Shown: piece after piece, positions 10,198 through 18,539 of the stretch
Position numbering within the stretch: the stretch's first letter is position 1
How the letters are laid out: each line of letters starts with the position of its first letter
NCBI RefSeq assembly: GCF_002214185.1
Contig: NZ_CP022161.1
Location: forward strand, 7,137,486-7,201,485
Direction: 5' to 3'
DNA length: 64,000 nucleotides
Source: Streptomyces capitiformicae
GTDB taxonomy: Bacteria; Actinomycetota; Actinomycetes; Streptomycetales; Streptomycetaceae
Notes under the pieces: model-generated
What the model was told of the DNA's origin: nothing
The model's input: the letters and a program-made list of their open reading frames with translations, nothing else
Databases searched by the model: none
Position numbers and translations under genes: made by a program

Positions 10198-11178
10198 ATG
10201 AGCATCGACGACATCGGCATCGACACAGAACGGCCCGGCGACGGGCTCGACGTACGGCCGGCCTCCGGGCACATCGGCGCCGACATCCACGGCGTCGACC
10301 TCTCCGGCCCCCTGGACGACCGGACGATCGCGGGGATCCGTGCGGCGCTGCTCCGCTGGAAGGTCGTGTTCTTCCGGGAGCAGAAGCTGGACCACGCCGG
10401 GCAGATCGCGTTCGCGCGCCGCTTCGGCGAGCCGATACGGCTGCGTTCGCGGGGCTCGTACTCGCCGACCGAGTACCCGGAGATCGAGACGACCGCCGAC
10501 CGCAAGGAACTGGGCAGCAAGCACGGCATGGACCAGGACGAGTGGCTGGAGCGCCGCCGCCACTCCACGCTGCGCGGCTGGCACGGCGACCACACCGCGC
10601 GCATCGACCCGCCCGCCCTGACCCTGCTCCGCGCCGAACGCGTCCCGCCCTACGGCGGCGACACCACCTGGACCAACCTCGCCACCGCCTACGCCGGCCT
10701 GTCCGAACCCGTACGCCGCTTCGCCGACGACCTGCGCGCCGAACACCGCCTCGGCGTCGGCTATCTCGCCCGCTCCGGCCCCGACCCCTATCTCCGCCAC
10801 CTCCAGGACCACCAGGTCGCCTCCGTCCACCCGGTGGTCCGCGTCCACCCCGAGACCGGCGAACGCGTGCTGTACGTCAACCCGTACTACGTCGAGAACA
10901 TCGTCGACGTGACCCGGGCCGAGAGCAGGCTCCTGCTCGAGATGTTCGTCGAGCAGGTCACGCGCCCCGAGTACACCGTCCGCTTCCGCTGGGAGCCGGG
11001 CTCCGTGGCCCTCTGGGACAACCGCGCCACGCTCCACCTCGCCCCCAACGACACCGCCCACCTGGACTTCCCGCGCATCATGCACCGGGTGATGGTCGCC
11101 GGGGAGCCGCCCGTCGGTGTGGACGGGACCCCGTCGACGTCGCTGGTGGGCGCGCCGCTGCACGCGAGCGACCGGTAA
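10198..11178 (+). CDS. TauD/TfdA-type Fe(II)/2-oxoglutarate dioxygenase
   Basis: This 326-residue protein starts at ATG 10198, preceded by GAGGGGCGAG. It has the TauD fold markers: an N-terminal DLSGPLDDRTIAGIRAALLR, the FFREQKLDHAGQIAFARRFG segment, the metal-binding HxD in GWHGDHT, the distal His within ATLHLAPND and the 2-oxoglutarate Arg in RIMHRVMV. Members hydroxylate taurine, alkyl sulfates, 2,4-D or other acids using Fe(II). No sulfonate transporter or sulfatase adjoins it, so the substrate is open. It is convergent with the CopCD gene, with a gap of 9 bp. The leader contains the 8-bp minisatellite. Confidence 0.85.
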   Translation: MSIDDIGIDTERPGDGLDVRPASGHIGADIHGVDLSGPLDDRTIAGIRAALLRWKVVFFREQKLDHAGQIAFARRFGEPIRLRSRGSYSPTEYPEIETTADRKELGSKHGMDQDEWLERRRHSTLRGWHGDHTARIDPPALTLLRAERVPPYGGDTTWTNLATAYAGLSEPVRRFADDLRAEHRLGVGYLARSGPDPYLRHLQDHQVASVHPVVRVHPETGERVLYVNPYYVENIVDVTRAESRLLLEMFVEQVTRPEYTVRFRWEPGSVALWDNRATLHLAPNDTAHLDFPRIMHRVMVAGEPPVGVDGTPSTSLVGAPLHASDR

Positions 11179-11187
11179 CGGGCCTGT

Positions 11188-13359
11188 CTATCCGACCCGT
11201 ACCGACTTCTTCACCGTGACCTGGTCGATGTCCGTCGTACGGACCGTGAGGTTCATCGTCCAGGTGCCGGGCAGCGGGAGCTGGAGGGTGTCCGTGGCCC
11301 AGTAGCCGCCCCGGTTCTCCAGCTTCGCGTCGATCGGGCCGACCTTCTGGGCCCGGAGGGTGAACGTGAGGCGCAGTTCGGGGACGGTCGCGATGCCGTC
11401 GTCGGGGCCGAAGACCACGGCCTGCACGGAGTTCTTGCCGACGCGGCCCGGCCCGAGGTCGATCTGGACCTTGCCGTGACCGTTCGGGGTGCCGACGTCG
11501 AAGGGGACCGTGGTCGAGGACGCCGTGATCTCGCCGGGCGCGGCCGCGCCCCCGGGCTTCTTCGCGCTCTCGGCCACGGCCCGGCCCGGCAGGGTGCCCG
11601 TCAACGCCGTGGTGATCACGAGGATCACGACCGCGATGGTGAACTCCGCGAGCACGGAACGCCGGAGGGCCTGGCGGTGGCCGTCGGAGGACGAGTCGTC
11701 CTGCGGGGCGAGGGAGGCAGGGGTTCCCTCGTCGGGACCGTCCGCGGAGAAGGCAGGGGTTCCCTCGTCGGGACCGTCCGCGGCGGCGACCGAATCGCCA
11801 CCGGCACCGCGATCGGCACCGCCCTCGTCCTTCAGCAGAGCCACCGCCCCCACCGGCTGAGGCACCCGCTCCGCCACCGCCTCCGACGACTCGGCAACCT
11901 CACCCTCACCCTCGTCCTCGGCCGCCCCGGCCGCCAACCGCCCCGTCCACCGCCGCGAGAACCACGCCGCCACCAGCAACAGCACGACCGCGCCCAGCTT
12001 GGCGACGAGGATCTGCCCGTACGCCGTGGTGCTGAACGCGGCCCAGGAGCCGAGGCCGCGCCAGGACTGGTAGACACCGGTGACGACCAGGACGACGACC
12101 GAGGCGAAGGCGAGCCGGGAGAAGCGGGTGACCACGGCCGCCGACAGGGATTCGGGGGCCCGGTACAACACCGTGAGCAGGGCGGTCAGCCCGCCCAGCC
12201 AGGCGGCCATGGCGAGCAGGTGCAGCACGGACGAGGTCATCGCCACCGGCACCTGGATACCGGCGGACGCGTGCTCGGCGGCCGCCCAGGTGCCGGCCAG
12301 CCCGAGGGAGAGCAGGACCCCGCCGATCAGCGTGCCCCTCCCCCACGTCCCTTCCCGGCCCCGCACGCGGACGAGGAAGACCCCGACCGCCGCGAGCAGC
12401 GCCAGCCGCGCCAGCAGGGCGAGGCCCGGCCTGGTCGTCGCCGTGTCGCTCAGGACGGACGGGTCGAGGGCGGCCCCGACGCCGCTGCCCCGCTCGTACG
12501 GGCCGCGGAGCAGCAGCAGGGCCGCCGAGGCCAGCAGCAGCGCCAGCCAGCCCGCCAGGAGCAGCTTGCGCAGCGTCTCGTTCGCCCGGCCGAGTACGGC
12601 CGTCGTGAAGACGGTCACGCCGATGAGCAGGGCGAGGGCGCCGTACGCGAAGTAGCGGGTGATGTCGTAGAGGGAGGAGGTGAGCGGGTCCTCGGTGAGG
12701 CCGGTGGGGAGGTTGGCGGAGGTCGCCGTGGGTTCGCCGACGGAGAAGATCAGCGCGCCGGAGATGGGGTGGCTGTCGGCCGAGACGACTCGCCAGGCGA
12801 TCGTGTACGTGCCGTCGTCGAGGCCCGTCGGGAGGGTGACCCGGGCCGTGTCGGAACGGTCGCCCGAGCGCCCCGGCTTCCCCGTCTCGACCGCGCGGTT
12901 CTCCGGGTCGATGACGCGGATGGAGTCGTCGAGGAGGCTTACCGACTCGGTGAAGGTGAGGGTGACGTCCCGGGGAGCGGAGTCGAGGACGCTTCCGTCG
13001 GTGGGGTCGCTGCCCGTGAGCGCCGCGTGCGCGGACGCGGTCCCCGCCCCGCCGAGGAGGAACAGGACCAGCACGCTGCCCAGCAGCACCAGGCGCTGAA
13101 CCCCTCGGCGTCCGGCGCCGACACGGCCGTACCCCCCGGTCCGCGTCACCGTCCCCGTCCAGCCCGTGCGTGGCCGGCCGTACCCACCCCTGGACCCACC
13201 GCCGGCTTCGATGTCCCCGCCGGTTCCGCCATGTCCCTGATTGCCCCTGTCGCTGCGTCGGCCCACGTCGCGCTCCGGATCCACTGTTGCCGGCTCTCGG
13301 ATTCCTCGGTCAGGTCGGATTCCTCGATTAGGTACGCGTGTCACCAACGGCGCGTTCAT
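11188..13359 (-). CDS. CopC-CopD fusion, copper-handling membrane protein
   Basis: This protein of about 723 residues has three parts. First comes an Arg/Gly-rich lead and a signal or TM segment (VQRLVLLGSVLVLFLLGGAG). Next is a CopC beta-sandwich starting at SAHAALTGSDPTDGSVL, whose His after signal cleavage is the classic Cu(II) ligand, with the second site HPISGALIFSV. Then comes a CopD-type region of about eight membrane helices and a C-terminal YtkA-like domain (KVQIDLGPGRVGKN). The fused CopCD form is common in actinobacteria and is thought to bind or import copper at the cell surface. A 33-bp direct duplication in the loop before the last helix repeats ADGPDEGTPA. The start is uncertain; ATG 13377 is possible. 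Confidence 0.85.
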   Translation of the reverse strand: MNAPLVTRVPNRGIRPDRGIREPATVDPERDVGRRSDRGNQGHGGTGGDIEAGGGSRGGYGRPRTGWTGTVTRTGGYGRVGAGRRGVQRLVLLGSVLVLFLLGGAGTASAHAALTGSDPTDGSVLDSAPRDVTLTFTESVSLLDDSIRVIDPENRAVETGKPGRSGDRSDTARVTLPTGLDDGTYTIAWRVVSADSHPISGALIFSVGEPTATSANLPTGLTEDPLTSSLYDITRYFAYGALALLIGVTVFTTAVLGRANETLRKLLLAGWLALLLASAALLLLRGPYERGSGVGAALDPSVLSDTATTRPGLALLARLALLAAVGVFLVRVRGREGTWGRGTLIGGVLLSLGLAGTWAAAEHASAGIQVPVAMTSSVLHLLAMAAWLGGLTALLTVLYRAPESLSAAVVTRFSRLAFASVVVLVVTGVYQSWRGLGSWAAFSTTAYGQILVAKLGAVVLLLVAAWFSRRWTGRLAAGAAEDEGEGEVAESSEAVAERVPQPVGAVALLKDEGGADRGAGGDSVAAADGPDEGTPAFSADGPDEGTPASLAPQDDSSSDGHRQALRRSVLAEFTIAVVILVITTALTGTLPGRAVAESAKKPGGAAAPGEITASSTTVPFDVGTPNGHGKVQIDLGPGRVGKNSVQAVVFGPDDGIATVPELRLTFTLRAQKVGPIDAKLENRGGYWATDTLQLPLPGTWTMNLTVRTTDIDQVTVKKSVRVG

Positions 13360-13409
13360 CCCCCGGCCCCGGACCATCGGACGGGCGGGGCCCGCCGGAC
13401 GGCTCCGGG

Positions 13410-13892
13410 TCACTCCCTTCCCAGCTCCGCGATGAGCGCGGCCCGTTCCGGATACCGCGTGGCCAGCTCCCCGGCGTCCCCGTGCTCGTACCCCTCGAAG
13501 GTGAACCCGGGCGCCATTGTGCACCCGAACAACGTCCAGGCCCCGGCGCCACCCAGGACCCGCGCCCCCATCCAGGTCCCGGCGGGCACGACGTACTGCA
13601 CGTACTGTCCGCCGCCCACATCCGTCCCGAGGACGACGACCCGCGACGAGCCGTCGGGGTGCAGGAGCAGCATCTGGAGGGGATCGCCGAGGTAGAAGTG
13701 CCAGATCTCGTCGTCGGGGAGCCGGTGCAGCGCCGAGTAGTCGCCGGGCTCGGTGGTGAGCAGGGCGACGATCGCGGTCCCCTCGGGCCGCCCGTCGCCC
13801 CGCTTCGCGCCCGCCCACGTCTGACGGAAACGACCGCCCTCCCGCGGGATGGGCTCCAAGGCGTAGTGGGAGATGAGCTCTTCAGGAGTCAT
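13410..13892 (-). CDS. DUF985 cupin protein
   Basis: This 160-residue protein starts at ATG 13892. The sequence (EELISHYALEPIPREGGRFR, then AIVALLTTEPGDYSALHRL, DEIWHFYLGDPLQMLLLHPDG, and GTWMGARVLG) is the DUF985 cupin pattern, a beta-barrel related to YML079w-type proteins, with candidate metal-site histidines in LHRL and WHFY. A small sugar or metabolite ligand is likely but unknown. TAGCGT ends 7 nt before the start, consistent with leaderless transcription. The CopCD start lies 50 bp downstream on the same strand. Confidence 0.82.
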   Translation of the reverse strand: MTPEELISHYALEPIPREGGRFRQTWAGAKRGDGRPEGTAIVALLTTEPGDYSALHRLPDDEIWHFYLGDPLQMLLLHPDGSSRVVVLGTDVGGGQYVQYVVPAGTWMGARVLGGAGAWTLFGCTMAPGFTFEGYEHGDAGELATRYPERAALIAELGRE

Positions 13893-13920
13893 CCGCCCCA
13901 CGCTACGCCCATCACGCGAA

Positions 13921-14499
13921 CTACCGCCCGCGCACGCTCCCTCTCCTCAGGAACGCCAACTGGGCCCGCTTCTCCGGCAGGTACACATCCGGCAGATACA
14001 CATCCGGCAGATCGTTCTCCGGCAGCACGACGACCGGCCCGCGCTCGAAGCCCTGCCGCATGAACCGTGCGATCGCCTTCTCGTTCCGCACGTCCGGATC
14101 GACGACCACCCGCCGCGGGTCCAGCCCGACCAGCACGTACGACGTGAAGGCCGCCAGCACCGACGCCGACCACGCCGGGCCGGGCCGACCGCCGCCCGGC
14201 CCGGCCGGCGCCAGCAGCACATGCACCCCGATGTCGCCGGGCTCGCCCTCGTGTACGGCGAGGAAGGCGTGGTGGGTGTCGAGGGTGGCGAGATGGGCGT
14301 AGATCTCCTGGACCTGCTCCTTGGTGAGCCCGTTCATGCCCCAGAACTCGGCACGCGGTTCCCTCACCCACCCGTGCACCACATCGGCGTCGGCGTCCGG
14401 CTCCAACGGCAGGATCCGCACGGACCCGAAGCCCTCGATCACCTCCTCGTGCACGGCCACGCGGCCGCCGTACGGCGCGATAGCCGTCTCATTCGCCAT
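13921..14499 (-). CDS. AlcB/IucB-like GNAT acyltransferase, siderophore type
   Basis: This 192-residue protein starts at ATG 14499 behind GGAGAG. The motif VHGWVREPRAEFWGMNGLTKEQVQEIY and a C-terminal RVVVDPDVRNEKAIARFMRQGF are typical of the acyltransferases that acylate hydroxylated diamines or lysine in hydroxamate siderophore assembly. The central segment, usually about 25 residues longer (FLMERYDP-like), is reduced here, so activity is uncertain. The C-terminal tail contains a 15-bp tandem duplication (13976-14005) that doubles DVYLP. Its start overlaps the stop of the upstream acylase remnant as TGATG, indicating former translational coupling. Confidence 0.7.
   Translation of the reverse strand: MANETAIAPYGGRVAVHEEVIEGFGSVRILPLEPDADADVVHGWVREPRAEFWGMNGLTKEQVQEIYAHLATLDTHHAFLAVHEGEPGDIGVHVLLAPAGPGGGRPGPAWSASVLAAFTSYVLVGLDPRRVVVDPDVRNEKAIARFMRQGFERGPVVVLPENDLPDVYLPDVYLPEKRAQLAFLRRGSVRGR
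13976..14005. repeat. In-frame 15-bp duplication in the acyltransferase gene
   Basis: Two copies of a 15-bp unit (ggcagatacacatcc, first copy with one change) encode DVYLPDVYLP near the C-terminus of the AlcB-like protein. Confidence 0.85.
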
Positions 14500-15089
14500 C
14501 AGTTCTCTCCTCGGTCCTTCGTCACCAGATCCCAATCAGTGACAACCGGTACGAGGTCCCCTTGAGCCACAGGGGGAGTTGGTCGCGGTGACGGGCCGAC
14601 CCGGCCACCCCCGACGCCCCGAACGGCACGACCCAGAGGCTGTTGCTCGTCATCCTCGACCGCACGCCATGCCACAAGCCGATGCCTGTCCCCCCACCAG
14701 CCGAACTCGGCCCCGGCGGCCTCCTCCAACGCCTCCCGCACGATCGCCGTACGGTCGACGCCGTACAACTCCTCCGCCCTGAGCAGGTGTTCGAGCGCGA
14801 AGCCGATCCGGACGGTGAGCGAGAGCCACGGCCGGAAGACCTCGGGGTACGCCGGCGCCGCGGCCAGCGCCGCGAAGGCGGGATGCGCCGCGAGCCGCCG
14901 TACGACCGCCCCGCGCACCGGCGCGTACGCCGCCGCCTCGACGTTGTCGGCCGCCATCCGTCGGTCCCAGCGCAGCAGCCGTTCACGGAGGTCGGCCGCG
15001 TCCGGAGCAAGCGTGCCGGGGAGACCGGCCAGATGGTCCAACAGCGGCCCGGCGGAGGCCAGATGGGTGTCCATGTGGATGGCGGGCAT
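14499..15089 (-). pseudogene. 3' remnant of a penicillin-acylase family gene
   Basis: Minus-strand residues from about 15074 downward (THLASAGPLLDHLAGLPG, LRERLLRWDRRMAADN, AYPEVFRPWLSLTVRIGFAL) match the C-terminal beta-subunit end of Streptomyces penicillin-acylase (Ntn hydrolase) proteins. The last part needs two frame changes: LWVVPFGASGV and RDQLPLWLKG are in one frame and LVPVVTDWDLVTK in the other. About three quarters of the gene, including the catalytic Ser, is absent upstream. The stop overlaps the AlcB-like start. This is a truncated, frameshifted pseudogene. Confidence 0.7.
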
Positions 15090-15099
15090 GTCCGGCGCG

Positions 15100-15653
15100 C
15101 CGACCACACCGGGACCTTCAGCCTGGAGTTCGCCCTCCACGAGGGACACGCCAGCGACTGGGCGCGCTCGGCGAAGCCCGGGGACACCATCGAGGCCACG
15201 GTCCACGGCACGCGGTTCACCGACCCGGACCCGGCCCCCTCCCACGTCCTGGCCATCGGCGCCCCGGCCTCGCTGCCGGCGATCAACTCCCTGCTGGACG
15301 CACTGGGTTCGGCCCCGGCGACGATCTGGTTCGAGACCCCGGACGAAGCGGCCGGCCTCCCGCTGCGCCTGCGCCCGACCCGCCACGAACTCCGCCCGGT
15401 CCCACGCCAGGACGCCGGTCCCACACCAGGACGCCGGTCCCACACCAGGACGCCGGTCCCACACCAGGACGCCGGTGCCCGCCTCCTCGCCCAGGTGCAG
15501 GCGGACGCGCCCACGCTGCTGAAGGACGCCCCGGACCCATACGTCTGCATCGACTGCGACACCGCGACGACCCGCTCGCTGACGTCGTACTTCCGCAAGG
15601 AACTGGGCCTGCCGAAGCAACGGATGCACGCGCTGGGCTACTGGCGGCCTTAG
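15100..15653 (+). pseudogene. 3' remnant of a siderophore-interacting protein (FAD ferric reductase)
   Basis: The plus strand from about 15100 reads TFSLEFALHEGHASDWARSA, VLAIGAPASLPAINSLLDAL and finally MHALGYWRP; the closing GYWR is a hallmark of siderophore-interacting ferric-siderophore reductases. The N-terminal FAD-binding half and start codon are missing, being cut at the same point that truncates the minus-strand acylase gene. A 19-bp x 4 repeat has expanded inside the reading frame (15398-15473) without breaking it. The two genes were once divergent, and a deletion across 15075-15110 removed both 5' halves and the promoters between them. Confidence 0.68.
15398..15473. repeat. Minisatellite, 19 bp x 4, inside the SIP remnant
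   Basis: Four copies of ggtcccacaccaggacgcc (the first with one change). The unit is not a multiple of three, so successive copies are read in different frames, and the downstream frame is kept only at this copy number. Confidence 0.92.
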
Positions 15654-15695
15654 GGGGTGCTGCGGAGTCCCGTCTGCCGCACGACGCCATGCACG

Positions 15696-15733
15696 CTCCC
15701 GCACTCTCGGCTTCGCTCGAGCGGGAGGGGCCC
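15696..15733. repeat. Dispersed palindromic element, copy 1
   Basis: A 38-bp element with arms ctcccgc and gcgggag around ctcggcttcgctcgag. A second, longer copy lies at 53817-53892. The motif resembles a palindrome dispersed in many Streptomyces genomes (from memory). Confidence 0.7.
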
Positions 15734-15771
15734 GCGCTGCGCCACGCCGCCGGACACGCGATCATCGGAGC

Positions 15772-16362
15772 ATGAACGTCACCCTTCACCTCGCCCAGGA
15801 CCCCGAGGCGGACGAACTCCTCGGGCGCAGTCCGCTCGCCGCGCTGGTCGGCATGTTGCTGGACCAGCAGGTGCCGATGGAGTGGGCGTTCAAGGGCCCC
15901 CGGACCATCGCCGCCCGGCTCGGCTCCGACGACCTCGACGCCCACGAGATCGCCGCCATGGACCCGGAGGCCTTCGCCGCGCTCCTCTCGACCAAGCCGG
16001 CCGTCCACCGCTACCCCGGCTCCATGGCCAAGCGGATCCAGCAGCTGTGCCAGTACCTCGTCGAGCACCACGACGGGGACGCCGGCGCGCTCTGGCGTGA
16101 CGTGACGACCGGAAAGGACCTCCTGGCCCGCCTGGAGGCCCTTCCCGGCTTCGGCCGCCAGAAGGCCCAGATCTTCCTCGCCCTCCTCGGCAAACAGCTC
16201 GGCGTCCACCCCGAGGGCTGGCGCGAGGCCGCGGGCGCCTACGGCGAACCCGACTCCTTCCGCTCCGTCGCCGACATCAAGGGCCCCGAGTCCCTGGCCA
16301 AGGTCCGCGCCCACAAGCAGGAGATGAAGGCGGCGGCGAAGGCGAAGACCTCCGGCGCGTAG
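15772..16362 (+). CDS. HhH-GPD family base-excision DNA repair protein
   Basis: This 196-residue protein starts at ATG 15772. PLAALVGMLLDQQVPMEWAF is the entry helix of the HhH-GPD fold. LEALPGFGRQKAQIFLALLG is the helix-hairpin-helix that grips the DNA backbone, followed by the usual Gly/Pro loop. The short single-domain form, about 195 residues without an iron-sulfur cluster, is common in actinobacteria. It is a candidate DNA glycosylase, but the damaged base is unknown, and the lysine/aspartate pair cannot be assigned confidently. It stands alone on the plus strand after the dispersed palindrome. Confidence 0.85.
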   Translation: MNVTLHLAQDPEADELLGRSPLAALVGMLLDQQVPMEWAFKGPRTIAARLGSDDLDAHEIAAMDPEAFAALLSTKPAVHRYPGSMAKRIQQLCQYLVEHHDGDAGALWRDVTTGKDLLARLEALPGFGRQKAQIFLALLGKQLGVHPEGWREAAGAYGEPDSFRSVADIKGPESLAKVRAHKQEMKAAAKAKTSGA

Positions 16363-16452
16363 CCATACGGCACCGGTGGGGCCGTACGCCGTGTGAGCGG
16401 ATCTCACGGCCGCGGCGATGCGGCCCGCCCCCACACCGGGGAAACAACCCCC

Positions 16453-16797
16453 GTGAGCACCACCCCGACCCGAACGTGGGCCTGGTCCTGGACCTGGACC
16501 AGGGTGCTCGCCCTGACCTTCGCCCTGCTGGTCCCCGGCGCCCACGGCATGGCCCACGCGGGCCTCGCGATCACGGTGTCGAGCGAGTCGGCCGCCGCCG
16601 AGTACGACCTCGTGGAGACGGCCCCGCGACCCCCGTCCCGCCACACCCACCGGCCGTCCGCGACGACCCGCCCGGCTCCCGTCACACCCCCTTCGCATCC
16701 GCCCGCCGCGAGGCTCCCCTTCCCCGCACCACCCCGCCCCCGGGCGTCGCTCCCCTACACCCCGCACACCCTGCGCTCCGTGATCCTGCGCTGCTGA
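16453..16797 (+). CDS. Small membrane-anchored or secreted protein
   Basis: This is about 114 residues from GTG 16453 (GTG 16393 would add 20). A hydrophobic segment (RVLALTFALLVPGAHGMAHA) acts as a signal or TM helix after a Trp-rich lead. The rest is proline-rich with an extended, probably disordered stretch (APVTPPSHPPAARLPFPAPP), ending in SVILRC. Proteins ending in this way recur in Streptomyces, but no function is known to me. It lies 74 bp before another short gene on the same strand, probably an operon ending at the hairpin 17051-17083. Confidence 0.5.
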   Translation: MSTTPTRTWAWSWTWTRVLALTFALLVPGAHGMAHAGLAITVSSESAAAEYDLVETAPRPPSRHTHRPSATTRPAPVTPPSHPPAARLPFPAPPRPRASLPYTPHTLRSVILRC

Positions 16798-16871
16798 GAG
16801 CCCTCCGGCTCACCCCCTCCACCAAGACAGCACGTGAGATCCCGAGAACACAGGACAGACAGGACACAGGC

Positions 16872-17042
16872 ATGCCCAGCGACCCGTACACGGTCCTGCG
16901 CGCCCTCCTCCGTGCGGAGGCCGCCCGCAGCACCCCCAAACCGAACCCCGACCAGCCCACCGAGCCCGAGCACGACCCGATGAGCGGCGACCACCACCCC
17001 CCGAAGCCCCCGCAGCCCCCGCAGCCCCCGAAACACGACTGA
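16872..17042 (+). CDS. Short conserved-looking protein
   Basis: This 56-residue protein starts at ATG 16872. The N-terminal helix PYTVLRALLRAEAARS is followed by a charged Pro-rich tail ending PKPPQPPQPPKHD. It is too short for domain assignment; the tail may be flexible. The gene ends 8 bp before a perfect 12-bp terminator hairpin, which supports it being a real transcription unit. Function unknown. Confidence 0.55.
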   Translation: MPSDPYTVLRALLRAEAARSTPKPNPDQPTEPEHDPMSGDHHPPKPPQPPQPPKHD

Positions 17043-17050
17043 CCACGGCA

Positions 17051-17083
17051 ACGCCCTGGAGCCCACCCGACTCCAGGGCGTTC
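17051..17083 (+). terminator. Rho-independent-like hairpin
   Basis: A perfect 12-bp stem (aacgccctggag / ctccagggcgtt) with a 9-nt loop, right after the 56-residue gene. There is no long T-run, as is usual in Streptomyces. Confidence 0.85.
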
Positions 17084-17359
17084 CTCGTCCCCGGTGCCCA
17101 GGCCTCCCCGCCCCTCCTCGTTCCCCGCAGATTCGCGCTCCTGATGGCTTGTTTCCGACCCCCGTTCACGCTTCGGATCGCGCCCCGCATCCGGTCGGGC
17201 CCCGGCCCTCACGGCTCCCGACGACCTTCCGAAGAGGGGGCGTGGCCGCCACCGCACCTCATGAAATAACCGTTTTGCCCTGATTCACGGCACCTTTTCG
17301 GGGGTCACACTCCGTCGCCATGGCTGCGCCCGGAACGTCTCGACCGGTAGGCTTTCCGT

Positions 17360-17656
17360 GTGATCTTCAAGCGCATCGGAAACGGCCGGCCGTACCCCGA
17401 CCACGGCCGGGAAAGCACCCGGCAGTGGGCGGACGTCGCGCCGCGCCCGGTCCGCCTCGATCAGCTCGTGACGACCAAGGGGCAGCTCGACCTGGAGACC
17501 CTCCTCGCCGAGGACTCCACCTTCTACGGCGACCTCTTCGCGCACGTGGTGAAGTGGCAGGGCGACCTGTACCTGGAGGACGGCCTCCACCGCGCCGTAC
17601 GCGCCGCCCTCCAGCAACGCCAGGTACTCCACGCCCGCGTCCTGGAACTGGACTAG
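17360..17656 (+). CDS. Conserved actinobacterial protein (ParB/antitoxin-like fold suspected)
   Basis: This 98-residue protein starts at GTG 17360. The sequence PRPVRLDQLVTTKGQLDLET then LYLEDGLHRAVRAALQQRQVL has the layout of a ParB-like segment (a recommended address, then a DG-H-R motif), and related proteins are sometimes labelled VapB-type antitoxins; no toxin gene is adjacent. A TAGGCT hexamer ends 6 nt before the GTG, consistent with a leaderless mRNA. It lies directly upstream of the LytR_C protein gene, which has its own promoter. Confidence 0.6.
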   Translation: MIFKRIGNGRPYPDHGRESTRQWADVAPRPVRLDQLVTTKGQLDLETLLAEDSTFYGDLFAHVVKWQGDLYLEDGLHRAVRAALQQRQVLHARVLELD

Positions 17657-17783
17657 CGCCAAGGCCCTCCAAGGCCACCCCGTAAGGCTCCCGGCCCCGC
17701 CGGTTGGCCCTTTCGGGTTGGAGTGCAGTGCGGACAATGATCATCTAGTAGGAATCACCGCCCGACGGCACTACGCTGCGCCC

Positions 17784-18467
17784 ATGAGCATGCTGACCCC
17801 TCCCGGCATGGGCGGCCAGTACCGGATCACGGGGGACAAGTACCCGCGGCTGCGCCGACCGAAGAGGCGCCGCAGGCTCGTGCTCGCGGTCATCGCCTCC
17901 GCGACCGCGCTGGGCCTTGTCGGCTGGGGAACACTGCAGCTCATCGACGTGTTCACCGGCAACGACAAGGCGACCGCGGCCGGCCCCAAGTCCGACTGCT
18001 CGGCCGGAGTGAGCCCCTCGCCCACGGCGCCCAAGGGCTCCAGGGGATCCAAGGCGTCCGAGGCATCCGATCCGTCCGGGAAGGCCTTCCCCGAGCCCGG
18101 AAAGATCACCGTCAACGTCCTCAACGCCACGCCCCGCGCAGGCCTCGCCAAGGACACCGCCGACGAGCTGAAGAAGCGCGGCTTCCGGATCGGCAACGTG
18201 GGCAACGCGACCGAGGAGTACGACAAGAAGGTCAAGGGGGCAGCGATACTGCTCGGCGCGAAGGCCGCCGAGAAGACGGCCCTGCCCGTCCTCAACACCC
18301 AGCTCGTCGGCGCCCAGCTGAAGACCGACGGGCGCGCGAAGGCCACCGAGGTCGACCTCATCATCGGAACCGGCTTCAAGTCCCTCAGCAAGCAGAAGGA
18401 CGCCGACAAGGCCCTCGCCGACCTGACCAGTCCCGAGCCGACGCCCACCGCCACGAAGGCCTGCTGA
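17784..18467 (+). CDS. Membrane-anchored LytR_C domain protein
   Basis: This 227-residue protein has a basic cytoplasmic lead (RRPKRRRRLVLAVI), one TM helix (LVLAVIASATALGLVGWGTL, residues about 33-52), a Ser/Pro/Lys linker, and an extracytoplasmic LytR_C domain (KITVNVLNATPRAGLAKDTA, ELKKRGFRIGNVGNA, VDLIIGTGFKSL). LytR_C domains accompany LCP ligases that attach polymers to peptidoglycan, but this protein has no LCP catalytic domain and probably binds or positions cell-wall material. TACGCT ends 6 nt before ATG 17784, so the mRNA is probably leaderless. Confidence 0.82.
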   Translation: MSMLTPPGMGGQYRITGDKYPRLRRPKRRRRLVLAVIASATALGLVGWGTLQLIDVFTGNDKATAAGPKSDCSAGVSPSPTAPKGSRGSKASEASDPSGKAFPEPGKITVNVLNATPRAGLAKDTADELKKRGFRIGNVGNATEEYDKKVKGAAILLGAKAAEKTALPVLNTQLVGAQLKTDGRAKATEVDLIIGTGFKSLSKQKDADKALADLTSPEPTPTATKAC

Positions 18468-18539
18468 GCCGAGCCGGTCCCTGAGTCCGTAAGGGACAAC
18501 CCGCCAGGCCCGGGAAGGCCCGCCAAGCCCCGTGAAGTG

